A stretch of DNA of 64,000 nt from Pithys albifrons albifrons (lineage: Eukaryota > Chordata > Aves > Passeriformes > Thamnophilidae). The number at the start of each line of letters is the position of its first letter. The first letter of the stretch is position 1. This document shows positions 47,082-60,672 of this stretch, one piece after another. A program made the position numbers and the translations under genes. The stretch is from NCBI RefSeq assembly GCF_047495875.1, contig NC_092459.1:6576965-6640964 (forward strand). Reading direction: 5' to 3'. The notes beneath the pieces were generated by a model. It had not been told where the DNA came from. It worked only from the letters and a program-made list of their open reading frames with translations, and did not search any database.

Positions 47082-50000
47082 AAGTTACCAAAAAATAATG
47101 AACTAAAAGCAAAGAGAGTGAGTATTAATACATTTTCATCCTAAGAGTGACCCATTTATCAAAGGGGATTATCCCAGGTACATAAGTTATTGTGAAACCC
47201 CTTCCTATTTATTTCCCCTAAATATTAAATTTTCTTTTCATCATAAGTAGACTTAATAAGAACAAATTTATGCATCTACTTAAATGCTTTGCAAGACTGA
47301 GGACCTCTTCACTCACTATTGAACTCAAAAGTAATACAGGCAAATCAGAAACACTTAGAGAAAGAAAAGCTGGAATCAACAGGATTCTTTGCTTTCACAC
47401 TGTATAAATTTATGCTGAAACATGGGCACTGACATTTCATTCTTAGCTGTTGTCACACAATACTGCATAGCAGATCAAATGCAGCAATTAAAAATGTTTT
47501 GAAACTGGAACTCCTACTCCATAAATTACTGCAGTCTTTTGTTACAGAACAACCGAGTCAACTTCCTGTTTGCACTTAAACTATTCACAGCTTTAGCCGA
47601 TGTCCTGCAGTGTCTTTTCCAAAGGTCACACCACAGTTTTCGATTCACACATTTGATTAAAAATATAAGAATCACAGTGTCCTGGGAAATGATCTGCAGT
47701 AAAAATAGATCAAACTACCTGCTGTTTCCAGAATAAACCAGCTTCCTGTCTCTTTTCCCCTTTCAGTTAGCATTGCAAAAAGAGTTTATATGCATGTCTG
47801 CAGAACTAGGAAATTAAAAGTGAGGCATTTATATTATGATTTTTTATTTTCTTTAAGAGCAAAAATTGTGTAACTGATGAAAATATGCTCTGTTTAAAAC
47901 ATAGTTAAGGGAAAACAAGGAACAGAAAACTAAGAGTACTTAGATTTTATGAGCAATAAGATCTCTCATTCTTCTGCACCTGCTGCAACACACTTTTGCA
48001 CAATTGTCTTCAGATCATATTGTCATAACTTTCCTTATGCTGACAAGTGTCCTCCCTGAAGTCTTATTTGCATTTAATGAAGTTACTGTGGTAAAGACTA
48101 TGCAGACAGAGTCTACATGTCACCTTTTCTTTCTCTCAGACTCACGTCCCTCAATATGTGTAGTAGGATAATGAAATGTCTATTCCTGTTATCAATAGTC
48201 TTAATACTTTGGTGTCCAACAGCTAGAAATTTTGAAACAGCATTTGCAGCATATGGGGACAGAATCTTAGCCCAAAGTGAATGGAATACAGAAAAAAATG
48301 CCATGGTGAAATATATCTCTGTCAAATTACAAATTCCGTTGAGAATTCCTTTCCATTTTCAATTTGGGAACTTCCTTTTATGCAAGATTAAAAAACTGAA
48401 GCAAGGTTATTATATTGTGCAAATCTAAAGCAAGATTATTCTAATCTAAAACAAGGTTATTATATTGTCTAAAAGAGATGTTCACACCAAACCATATGAA
48501 AAAAAAATAAAAATTAAGCCATTTGCTGTATCCTCACCTTTCCTCCTGCATTTTTCAAGGAGATATTAACACAGAATTTCCTAGGAAGAGATAACCAACT
48601 GAGAGAGTGAGGATGTGGGGTGAGAGTGTATATTTCACAGCCCAAAGACTGACCTGGGGAAAGCTACCTTGGAGCATTTGCTTCCTAGAGGAAGATTTGG
48701 ATACATGAAGAACTGGAAAATCCTGACTAGACTTTACCCAGACCCTGTAGTTACACAAAGAAAAACATGGAATGTGGTGTTGAGACTATTTGTAACAGAC
48801 TGGTGAGCATTTTGAGTGGGACTGGGCCAAGTTTTAAGAGCAGATCTAACACATGTTCTCTCAAATGCAAATTGGATTAAAAATTGTTCAATTTTACTTA
48901 CTCTAGTGTGAAGTGACATTCTGGTTTATTAGCAACGCAGGTCTTGAATAAAATTTAGTATGATTTTTATCTTAAGAGTGACTCTGTGGGGAACTTTACA
49001 TTTCTTTGATGATTTTCATTATAGCTTTAGCTGTATTTAAGCTGAATTTTCATGTACAAAGAACATCACATTCTTTTAAGCACAAAGATGTCAGGACAGA
49101 CTGAAATAGCTTTTTGTGAGCTCTTGCTCTGATTATAGACTTGGACCATTGGAAAAGAAAATAGATCCATGTGTTGGTAAACAAGTAGTGGCTTAGATCT
49201 AGTCAACCCTGCTTTTGAAACACATATTACAGATAATTTCTGCTTCCAGTGATAATTTGACCCCTTCAGTTACACATATCAGTGCTGCTATGAGACCTGT
49301 CAGCACAGAAGTCCACAAAATCTTCACCAGGCCTCCTTTAATCTGGGTTGGAGCTGAAACACATTTTCATAATGAATATTGTTAAGCTGATGGACGAGAC
49401 TTTAACACAATCATTTACATGGGTACTCAGGGAAGCAAATGTAGTGATTTACTCTAATGGTTCCATTACAGTTCTGAACATTGGCAATGTATGCAGTGCC
49501 TCTTTCAGGATCTTTCCCTCTGAAGAAAAATAACTCTGAGTATTGATATTTTGGCCTAAATAACTGTTCTTATAAGTTATTCTTCTGAAAAGAACTTTTT
49601 TTCATCCCCATTAAATATATATTCTTTGGTCAACATAAAATCTCAAATTGCAATATTGGAAAAAGAAGCCTTGTAAGTCTCTACTTTTATATTCTCACAA
49701 CTTAAAAATAGCCACAGCAATCTTTTTTGCCACTATATTTTCTGAAACTATACTGTATAACAACACTACCTCATTTTGATAGCTCACAATTGCAAGTGTG
49801 TTTTCCTGATCCAATTTCAACTTGATATTTCTGCAATAGATCATATCACAAAAGCGATGTAGTCAGAGCAAAGATTTAGCATAATTCCTATATTTAGGGT
49901 TCTGTCAACAGATGTTGAAAATACAAAGAAACTATTTTGAAAATAGCAGTCATGGTAAATGGACATTTGTCTATCAAGCCTGAAAATATGTCTGGCTACC

Positions 50001-53000
50001 TGGCTTGCAGCAGTTGCATACATTACTGTCCTTGAACTGTAGCTGTAAATGCACGGCGTATAGTGAAGCTGCCTGAAGAAATAAATCAGTCTAAAAGTAA
50101 CCTACTTCTTTCTTTCAAATTACCATTAATACAATTTTGCTTTTGCAAGATTAATGCACCTTAGCAGACAAAGATACAGTGAAACCAATTGTCTTGTCTG
50201 TGCTCCAGTTTTCAGTCATGTTACTGTCTCTTTCTGCATTACTTATGTATGTATATGTTTCTAAGCAAATTTAGAGCTCAGATGTACAGCACAGAAGACA
50301 GGGCAGATACAAATGAAGCAGCAGCAGCAATGTAGCTCTCCTAATATTTTCTTCCTAAGATAAAGGGAAACCGCTGTGATGAAGAGAATGTCTCCCTCCA
50401 GTGAAAACTAAAGCTAATGGGATTGGTTTTTCCTGAGAAAGAACAGAAAAATACCAAATCATATTGAGACCCCCATCCCAAAACCTCATGGATTCAGTGG
50501 TTCTTTGATGAATTTTGGTGTATTTTCAGAGAGCTCTGGTTCCTGGTGTCCCAGTACTGCCACTGCACAGTCCTTGGGCACACACCTCTGCAGAAGGGTA
50601 AGAGCTCTGCCAATGGGAAAGTCTCTTTAGTCAAATAAAGCTCCGTATATGCCAGAACCTTCACTCTTGAAGAGCAATCACAGAAACAGATGTTTTCTCG
50701 CCTCTTTTCCTACTTTAATGCCACTGTAACTTTGAACACTTTTCCACGTTTTTCAGCTCTGCCTGGTCACTTGCTGGAAGTGCAAGAACCTATTTGAATG
50801 TGCATACCTGTGCCTGAGGTCTAGGTCAACATGTCCAGCAGTGATGAGTTGCCTGCACCTTCACAGAGCCCTGCCTGGCTCCAAAGATCAGAGCCCCAAA
50901 GCTTGAATTCATAGAATCTTAAGGGTTTTCAGTCTTACTGAAGCATCCCAAAGCTCCCACACTGCCTTTTGTGAAACAAAGACTTGAAGGACAAGCTCCC
51001 ATGATGGGATTCAGCTGAGCAAGCGCAGAGCAAGAATTCAGTTCAGGCTTAAGGACACCTAAATGAAGGTACCTAAAGGGACACTTGAGGCCTCGCCTCC
51101 ACTTGTGCTTTGTGGAGAACTGCTCAATAGATTTCAGCCTGCCAGACACTAGGGAAAAATATCAGACATGTAGTGCTATTTGAGATGTTCTGTAGTGTCT
51201 AAGACATCCTTAGTCATCTGGTAGATCCAACACAGGACCTCCTGAAGGTCCTGTGCAGCATCAGCCTGCTGCAAGGTGGAATGTACCAGCTCCAACTGCA
51301 ACAGGCACTGTCCTGTGAGCAATTGAATTCATAGCTACTTTAGAGTGATGAGAACTTGCATCCACGCTCCAGTGGCTGTGCTGATTAGACTTCTGCTGGC
51401 TGTAGTTGGTGTATTGGACCCTTGCTTGTAATGGACACCTGTGTTTCTGTGCTGTCATATGTGTCTGCACATAGATTCCTAAATTTACATGTCTAAATTA
51501 GTGAGCTGATAGCATTGCTGTATCTAAACTACTCACTTCAATCTCTCTTTAAGATAAGCCCGGAGAGGGATGCACTTCTGAAATGAAAGTCATCCTTTCT
51601 TAGTGTGGTAATTCAGCACGTAGATGAGTATTTTTATCTCCACTGACTTCTAGAGACCTTTGGGTAAATTCAGGGGCAGGAAGTTACACTCTTAAAAAAC
51701 AGATTTGTCATTTTGTGCCCCGTGGTTTTCCTCCTTTGTCTCCAGGTATTGATGTGGCAGATCAAGTCTTCTGTGCCAAATCTTGAAGCCAGATGTGAAG
51801 GACAAAATTATTTCAACCTTTTTCACCCAAATGTCTTTCTTTATACTTCTTTATTTTTTTTTCCTAAATGGGATACTGACCGCCCATCATCTTATTTAGA
51901 GGAAATTTTGTTTCCCTTCATCAGGTAAGTAAATGAATTTTTGTTAGACTGAGGGCCACCTCTTGAATTTGTTCAAAAAACATCTTTTTCAATGAGATGC
52001 AAAAGTCTCCACCCCTCTCTTTGGTGGCTATTCCACCTTTCCCAGTAAGGAATATGTATTTCACTGAACCTTAAATTCAGTAAACTGGTCTCTACGTGAA
52101 AAATGTATATGATATGAATATTTAAGCACTCTAGGTTTTCAGCAGAAATTATGTATGTTTGTGGTTCTTGATTGAGACCAGACACAACAAACACTCTAGA
52201 ATGATGGAGTGTATTGCAGCAGCACAAGTAGTTTTGAAATACTTGACTTTCATACACAGGAGAAAGGGTCATCTTTTGGCTTGCCTTGAAGGACATGGCA
52301 GGGCCAAGCTCTTCATCTTCCTTTTCTATAGCGTTTTCCTGTTTTCATGATCACAGATTTATCTCCCAAGAGACTCAAAAACAAGGTTAGTACATGGGCT
52401 TGTAAGAGCTGTCTGCTCAAAAAACAGTATAGACCTAGACTTATTCTCTTATCTCTTTATTTCATTGATACAACTGAAACAAGAATGCTTCTTTGCCTGC
52501 ATTCATTTAGATTCCTCTCTGACTCTCTTGCTAATGCACTTCTGGAGTCCCATCATCCAACCCCTGAGGTCTGTAGTTGCCTTTGCAACCATATCACTGG
52601 TTACGAATTTTTTAACCTCCCTAGTATCAGGGAGATACTAGATAGACAATGCACAGAGAGAGCACTGAATGGAGTACAGTGCCTAAAGCACACAGGAACA
52701 GCTGTGCTGATCAGCAAATCACCAGAACTCACCTGGGATGTTCAATGACTCATAAATTTCATTTCCTTCCCTGGGCTGTTCAGACTGTCGGCACCACCAC
52801 CATTCCCTGTACATATTCCCTGTACACATAGATTTTCCTGCCTTGAAACAATTCAGTGAATCAGATTATTTCAAAGCTCCTGCTGCTGTCTGTGCAAGCA
52901 TTGGTCTTCTGTTTGCCTTCAGAACCTCAGTGAGCTCATCACCTATGTATCTTGTCATTCCTCCCTGTCAACATGAGCACCACTGCAGCTGCAGGACAGC

Positions 53001-56000
53001 AGAGAGTAAAAGCTCGAAGGCTAAGTGGCTAAGTGAGAATGAACACAAAAGGACACTTAACTCAACTTGACATTGTAGGTGACATTTCTAATTTCCAAAA
53101 GCCTTTCAGCCCTTGCAAAATTCAGGATGACAAAGTTTCTCTGAAAGACTGGCAGACCCATCTGCATTGCTATAAATGCTAACAAATTACATCTGCGATG
53201 AAGGTCAGAGAATAGCTGGGTAATATTTGTCATGGAGGAAAGAACTGAAATAAAATGGAAACCTTTTTTTCTACTGAGAGCAAATTTCAGGGGTTCATCA
53301 TCTCACTGATGCCAGAAATCTTACATTTAATGCAGTACAAGAGCCTTGTCTTATCTGCTGAAGTTAGGACTGTTTCCTGGAAAAAATATACTGTGGGTCT
53401 GTGCCAGTTCAAGTTGAGATGAGGCTTAAATGTGTTTTAATAAACTTACTCTCATTTGTATAGAAAAGATAGACACTATGGTGTTTTGGTTTGGTATGAT
53501 CTTTTTTGGAAATTTCATTGGAGCCTCCCTGTCCTCAACTCCTTACTACTGATGGCTCTTAAGTGTCAGATAAACATCTAGGTGTTATTTGGTTTATTTC
53601 TGAGCATATACCAGTGACTTTGTTTAGGCTACTGGTAGAAATTGATGTCCTAAAATGGAGGGGTTGATAGGTTTTCAGCTTTTGAGGATAGGTAGCCTTA
53701 GATTATAGCTTATCTGGACATCTAAATCCATTCTGGTTGCCACAATAGGTAGTTTTCCCAGAAAGTAATGGAAGGATTTAGAAAATGTGAAGTATGTTGA
53801 GGGAAGTTATAGGAGAATATTGCATCTCTTAAAGCTCTGTGAAATCTAAATAAATATTAAATGATATATTCTCTTATTTTTAAAAGATGCTTTCCCCCAA
53901 TACCTTCTTTGTCTTGCCCACATTTGCATCTTTTTTTTTTTAAGCATTTTCAGGAAAATATATCCCTCCAATCCAAACATCTGCATGAACATGAATTTTC
54001 ACATCTTTTCAACATTAAAGACTTATCTGTAAAATGTGATCACTTTCACTCAGCAAGGCAGACACATTCGATGCTTCTTCCACCTTCATGGCACACAACA
54101 TCTAATTTTACTTGAAAATATGTGTACTTACTCCACTGAGATAAGCGTATATTGATGTCTGTAATAAAATACCCCAAAACTTGAAATGCTATCAGCTTTG
54201 CATTTCATTAGGAATGCTTTGTGTGCCTCTGATAAGTATTTGCCAGTTTGGATTTTACCCAGACTGTTAAGAGTCAATGCCTCTGATATCTCAAAAACAT
54301 AAATGATGGTTGGTCTTTATTAATAACGGGTCTCCAGGCACCAGGTTTACATTTTATATAAGAGTTTTATGCTTCCAGCAATATCATGCATTACAGAACA
54401 GCATTGTGTCACTGATTTAGTGCCTGCCAACAGCAGAGGTGAGCTGCTTTGCAGATCTGCTATCTGCAGGTGTGATTCAGAGCTCCTTGTAAATACAAAG
54501 ATTCTCATTGACTTCACCTTTTATAATAACATTTATAATTTTTATAACACATAAAGGCCCCAGCCAAGACTGTCACTAGTTATGCATCTCATCAGGAATT
54601 CTTTGTGCATTTGTAGTGACTGTTCTCAGTTGCTCTGGAGCCTGACAATACTACTAGAAAGAGGGACCTTATCTCTAAACAATTTATTATGCCAGTTGAA
54701 TGAGACAGGCAATCCGAGGCCCAAATTCTTCCCAGAATTGCCAGTTCTGGATACAAAACTAAAACAATCTGCATTTCAAGCCAGTTCCTCAATGTCTGTC
54801 ATACATGCCACTCTCATTACTCTCACTTTCCCATTGTATTTCATGATAATGGCATCCTCTTCCCACTCCCATGTCCCTTGAGTCAGGTACTGCATAAATA
54901 TGTGCAGTGCTGAAAAGTTTTGGAACTTCTGATGTTTGGGGCCATGCACTAAGCTGACAAAGGATGAATTCTGTTTCACTTACTAAACATGAGAAGATTG
55001 TAAAACATGTATCTTCGTCATGTCAGTAACATCAATTTTGTTTGTAAGGGGCTTTGGTAACAGTACCAAAAGGTGAGTGCTCTTGTTTGTGAATGTAAAA
55101 GTATAAATATCAGAACAGTGATTCTGTAAATGGATATGTCTAAAAGGCTTGTACAGGTATAGATAAACACATTATTTCACACATCTTGGCTTTAAATACC
55201 TACAGGAGTTACAGGTGGAGCAGCAAAATCTGAATTTACTCAAAATTAGTATTCTGAAAAAATGAAGTAAAAAAAAAATCAAGTAATTTTATAACTTAGT
55301 CCATTTCAAATATGACTTTTAGGTGATGGCAGTGAAGTTCTTTTCCATGGTATCATCAATTTTGAAAGTATTACTTTAACTTAGACCTAAAATGTTTTCA
55401 AAACTTGTTTAGAATGAGAATAAAATAAAAAATCATATATAAAACTTCTCATAATATCAAAAGGTTTTTTAACTAATGCTGTCTTAAAATCTAACAGCTC
55501 TATATGAGAAACAAAGAATCTTTTACATACATATCATTCAAATGAATGTTATTGCAACCAGCAATACCAGAATTCCTAACAACAGCATTACAATTGTTGA
55601 GGCACATGAAATTTCAGCTGATAGATACAGATTGAAAAACAGTAAAATCTTCAGGCAAAACTCATCATTATTTATTTGAAAGATACTTAATCAGATTTAT
55701 CAAGGTGATTAGAGGCATAGCTAATCTAAGACTTGGCAAGGCACCCTCAAAATTTCAAAGATTCACGTGTGGATTTAGCTCTTTGCAGCTGATAGGAGTC
55801 ACACAGACTAAATTACATGTGTTTCTCTGAAAATCCAGGGAAACAGCCATTGAAGGGGAAGTGGCTCAGAGAAAGCTGGATAAGGTGATGTGTTGTTTGC
55901 ATACTATTATATTGAATTGCAGGCTCTGCACTAATTTCTAATGGAGGAAATTTATCACTGCAGAGAGCACCTGTCAAAGCAAAGATGAGGACTGACAGAC

Positions 56001-58719
56001 TGTTTGACAGGAAGAGAAGAAGTGACCAACCAAAGCCCATTCCACAAATTGAGGACAGTGTGAAAGAACAGCACAGGGGTACTTGTGCAGAAATGTGGGC
56101 GTCAAGAAAGATGTCACTGAACTATAGTGGTGAGGGGAGAGTGGGTGCAAATCACCCAGAATACACAAAAGGACTGATCAGAGTGAGAATGTAAGGATTG
56201 CATTTTTATAATCCAGGAAAAAGATATGAGACGTATAGACCTGACAAGTCTAAGTTAATGGAGGGGACTTTCTTGTGCATCCTCTGCCTCCTTGCTGGAG
56301 AGACAGAAGGAAAACCAGAAAGCCTCAGTGCTGAACAAGCACTGCTCAGCAGTAGCCAAAACACTGGCATGTTATCAACTCTGTTTTAGTCACAAAGCCA
56401 AAGGAAAGAACTCTAAGGACTGCTATGAAGAGAATTAACTCCATCCCAGACAGACTCAGTACAGTCAGGTACATTGCTGCAGACAGCCCCTCTAGCTGCC
56501 TATTGCTAGACAAACTGCTCCTCCTGAACAAGAAAGTGCAGTTCCAAGCTGGTCTGACAGGACTGGCCTCTTTCTGCCATCACCCATGGCAGCACACTGC
56601 ATGCAGTTCTGCACTCAATTTTTCTTTAAAGAAGTCAGTGCTACACAAAACTCAGACTGATGGGAGCTTTCATCCAGTACTGGTTGAGAGAGCAGCCAGG
56701 AACAACCAGGAACAAGGAGGGGAAGAAAGGAAAAAGTACAACCTTAACACCCATTTGAAGCTTGAGATGAAGAAAGTGCAACGGTGTTCTGAGCTGGAGG
56801 CAAATAAATGAGGTAAAATGAGCTTTCCATATAATTTGGACAATATTAAATTTCAGGTAATGAGAAGAGAGTTAAGAGGAGATTTGAAAGTCACAGAGAA
56901 ATATGTAAAAGACATACCAATTCAACAGGGCTAGAAAATAAATTTGTGAGACGGTATCAAAAAGATGGCAACAGAATGGTGTGACCTGGTGAGATAACAA
57001 AAAAAAGCAGAAGTGTAAAGACAGTTATATATTCTTTTCCCTTTTAACAAATAGGATTCCTGAGTTGATATATTGCCTGCGAGAGTGCCATCTGCTGATC
57101 CACAGGTATGTTGCAAAAATGACCTTCCCAAGCACAACTACCCTTATAGCTGGAATACAGATATTTCAGTTGCTCAACCATCCACTGCTTTCATTAGACC
57201 AACACACTATTATAGGTATTGTACTGAGAACATAAAAATTATTAGAACTCACAGGGGAAAAGGCTGGAACAAACATACTCAGCATTTGAATAAAATACAA
57301 GCAAATCTTTAAGCAAACCCTTCACAGAAGGTATACATGCAAAATCCTGTTTGTGCTGTGAGCATGGAAAGATGCTTTACACAAAAAGAGAGTTTGGGGG
57401 AGTATTTATATAGGGTTTTACCACTCTATTTAAATCGTCTCTCTAGAGTAGATAAAATGTTAGGTAGTAAGCAATAAAGGCAGATTCAGTAAGGCTTGTA
57501 CTTTGTCTTTAGAGCTCTTTCTAAATTTACTTTATTGTCGTTTGGTTTTTCTTCTAACCTCAATAACTAGAATTTGCTGGCAGTTCCCCCTCTTACAGCC
57601 TGAAAAAAAAATCTCACAGCCAAAACAATTAATTTTGTTGTTTTCATCTTCTACAAAGATTGAGATGAAAATCTGAATTTGCATTAGTGTTGATGATTTC
57701 TTCATTATCAAGAGGGGAGGTCCCTGTGTCTGTCAGTTTGGTGTTTATGTGACCTAGAGGACTTGTTTTGTGTAAAAAAATAAATGCTTCATGCAGAAAA
57801 CTGAACCAGAGTTAGTACATCAAGAATCTCCAGGAATGGTGTGAGAGGAAAATTCTCAGAATTATATAAGTGAAAACCCTGTTCAACCCACTGTCTCAAA
57901 AGCAGTGACTTTATGTTTTCACCAAGGGCTAGGACAGAGTTGCACCCAACTCATAAAATACCACTCTGTATAAGAAGCACTGCAGTTTAAGCTCTCCCCT
58001 GCTGCAGCAACATGAGCTCTGAGCAAGGACAAGCTACCCAGAAAGGAGTCAGAAGTCTCACATTAACCCTTCAAATCAGAAGGTTTGACAGCTCATTAGT
58101 AAATAAGGTGATCATGATGGCACCTGTAAGGAAATGGAGATATGGCAAGATAAACTTGTCAAATATCATACAGCAAGTCCTTACCTGAGATGGGAACAGA
58201 GTCTGTCTCAACCTCCAGGCCAGAGTGTGAACTTAGATGCTGGACCAGACTGTCCTGGCATCCCAAAGCAGAACCTGAACCTGGCTTAGGAGCTGCAAAC
58301 ACTTGAATAATAATATCCATAAACAACACTAATTGTCAACTTAATCAGTCACATTTATCTTCACTTAGACATAAGTGAAGATTAAGCCTCTCCAGGGGGT
58401 GGGGAATAGCTAAAATAAACACAAAGTATTTGTCTTTGTAGACACTAACCACAAGCAGTTGCTCATTAAAATCAGCTCTATTGCAGAAGACTGGTAAGTA
58501 GTAAATGATGTACCTGGATCGAAAGAGGAATGGATTCCAGCAATAGCAGTCAGAATAGATTTTTCTCACTACCTGGTAAAACAGCTGAAATACTAATTAA
58601 AGCTAAATAGAGTAACCCAACTGCATACATGAACAGCAGTTAGCAGGGATTAATACAGTTTGAAGAAAGTCAAGTCTTGCCCTATATGTGCTAGAAATCT
58701 TTTATTGCATTAACAAAAG
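47082..58719. other. Unique non-coding DNA, about 11.6 kb
   Basis: The longest repeat-poor stretch in the window. No exon with convincing splice sites, no RNA gene and no recognisable transposon. A local triplication at 48,398-48,475 is listed separately. Open frames of up to 133 codons (52,347-52,748 +) have no recognisable domain. Confidence 0.5.
48398..48475. repeat. Short imperfect tandem triplication
   Basis: Three adjoining units built on AAGCAAGGTTATTATATTGT, AAAGCAAGATTATTCTAATC and AAAACAAGGTTATTATATTG. Units one and three are nearly identical, and the middle one is shorter and diverged. Confidence 0.8.
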
Positions 58720-58732
58720 AGTCAGTAAAGAA

Positions 58733-58860
58733 GATCCAGTTAAAATAGTTTATTGGAACCTCCTGGAAGCCCTTGATACAGTCTTTTACAATGGGCTGTT
58801 AAAAAGACAAAAATCCCACTTGGACTGGGATTTTGTCCCAGGGAGGCAGAATGTAATGTA
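58733..58860 (+). pseudogene. Ancient CR1-type reverse transcriptase relic
   Basis: In frame from 58,733 the translation reads VKIVYWNLLEALDTVFYNGL then LKRQKSHLDWD. This aligns with [32 protein letters not shown] of the intact CR1 ORF2 (RT motif A). Hydrophobic positions, the ALDTV/AFDTV core, the following N, and LLK are kept; the catalytic first Asp is replaced by Asn (WNLLEALD). The frame reaches a stop at 58,858 and no other motif is recognisable downstream. It is a very old, dead CR1 (or related LINE) scrap. Confidence 0.6.
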
Positions 58861-60047
58861 GTTTTAGAAAATGGCAAGGCCACAGAAAACCAACTCAAAG
58901 GGGAAAGGCACAATTTGACATATGGAAAAAAGTTATGAATGAGACACTCTGAGCTTCCAGGTTTGGTCCAATGTTGAGTAATCTAGGTGAAAAAAATCCA
59001 CTGAAACTCCTATCAGTAACAGATGCATTTAGACATCTAGAGAACACTTTGGGAAAAACTTGAGGATAAAAATAGACATAAGCATTAGGCTTGTAGGTTT
59101 TAAATTATTTAAAACAACAAAAATTTAATCACTTGATAACAAGGACAATTTTATCTCCCAAAATAAGTGGGACATCAGTCAATAATCATATTCTGTTCCT
59201 TTTGTCCTTAATTGTCGACTCTCCCATGAAAAAAAAATAAACCCTAGTTCCCACTCATTCCTATTTGTGCCCCAAAATCCACTTTTTGGTAACAAAAAGG
59301 AACTGTAGGCTCACAGTTTCTCATCTGGTTACACGCTGCCAAACACCTTTGGATATTTGTGCATAGCAGTTCAGTACATGCAAATCTTTGTGTGTGGTGA
59401 TACATGTTTAGGACAGCAAAATTGTTCTTTATTTTTTCAGTCAAATTTACAACAAAGCATGGCTTGAAGACAACCCACAAATTTTAAGTGCAAGTGAAGA
59501 GATATCAACACTTCATCTGTAGAACAACATGAACACCATGAAAGAAAATTTCTTTTTAACACCTCAGAAACACTGTTAGGGATTCTCATTTCTGCCCCTG
59601 AGATCTCGATTGTCTGCTTCACAACTTAGTGCTCACACATCTGAGTTATTGGAATGGACTAGTATAAAGCTGTATAATTTCAGAGAGAAATCCATAGTCT
59701 AAGCAACTGATCTCAGTGTTGATGGAAGTTTTCTGAGAAATTTTGCTAGGTAAAATCCTCTGTCATTCAAGTTAAGCTTTAATTCTGCAGTAAAGAACGA
59801 TTATAAAAGAACCGGACAAAATTGGAAATAAACATTAACTCTGTTTAAGAATTGTTAATCTAATTTCAAAGACCAAATTACTGTGAAAGGGGAAAAAAAG
59901 GCCAAAAAAATGAGGACAGTTTATCAGGTAGCTTTAGACAGAAGCTGGTGTTTGTCTCTTTTATGTGCACCTTCCGACATAGGTGCAAGTGAGTTAGTTA
60001 GGATGAAAATCTTACTGCTAATAGGTCTACAAAGGCCTAAAGGTGAG
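58861..60047. other. Unique non-coding DNA
   Basis: Probably includes further unrecognisable decay of the old LINE just upstream. No gene seen. Confidence 0.5.
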
Positions 60048-60672
60048 TGTTATGGGTTCACCCAGGTGGGCCTAGATTTGGGCTCTGAAGTCTGGACTAG
60101 GCCGAAGCTGTCAGCTGACTTGAGCTGGGCTGAGCTGACAGCTGACCTCTTCTAGCCAGTAATTTTGTATTCCATACCACATTATGACATCATCTCCAGG
60201 GAAGTAGGAACCAGTGTGGAAGTGGTTAAGGCAGTCGCTTCTCAGCCTTCTCTTGGGAGGCCGCACGATGCTGTCCCAGGGGGGATGGAGAGGACCAGGC
60301 CCACCACTGGCTCACAGGGTATCTCAGGAAAGTAAAATGTGTTGTTCTGGGTCTCTCCTTTCTGCTTGGGTTTGTCTCCCTGGGAAATAAGCTTCTTCTT
60401 AAGTAATGTGTAGTTAAGACAGTAGAATTTGTGTGTTCATTAAGAAGTTGAGGTGGGGAACTTGTTGTTGTAGACTTGTGTGAGTGTATATTTGTACTCT
60501 CTTCTAATTGTCTCTTTCTTTCTGTGAAAAATATATGTAGATTTAGTATAAATGCAGTTTGAAGTGGTTTTTTTCTTTCCCCTCTCTTTTCCTCCCTTTC
60601 CCTGGTGTTAGGAGGGAGGCTTTTCTCTCTGTGCTTGGGGGGGTTGGCAGTTGCTTATCTCAAACCAAGACA
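60048..60672 (+). mobile_element. Solo LTR (family A, copy 3), ERVL-like
   Basis: 625 bp from TGTTATGGGTTCACCCAGG to CTCAAACCAAGACA. Perfect 5-bp target duplication GTGAG at 60,043-60,047 and 60,673-60,677. The first 150 bp match the 26,071 copy, including GTCAGCTGAC (60,110-60,119) and CAGCTG (60,139-60,144). The stretch from about 60,200 to 60,330 has no counterpart in copies 1 and 2. The 3' third is shared again (GACTTGTGTGAGTGTATATT, AAATATATGTAG). No coding part. Confidence 0.93.

Noticed and set aside
50909..50935. TCATAGAATCTTAAGGG as a CR1 tail
   Set aside because: Only about 12 bases match the CR1 tail and no stem sequence follows.
54185..54625. Two similar stretches (TGCATTTCATTAGGAATGC and TGCATCTCATCAGGAATTC)
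   Set aside because: Similarity covers only about 28 bp with mismatches; could be chance.
56860..56960. RELRGDLK-like translation reminiscent of the CR1 C-terminal LRGDLI motif
   Set aside because: A single short match without neighbouring motifs in order.
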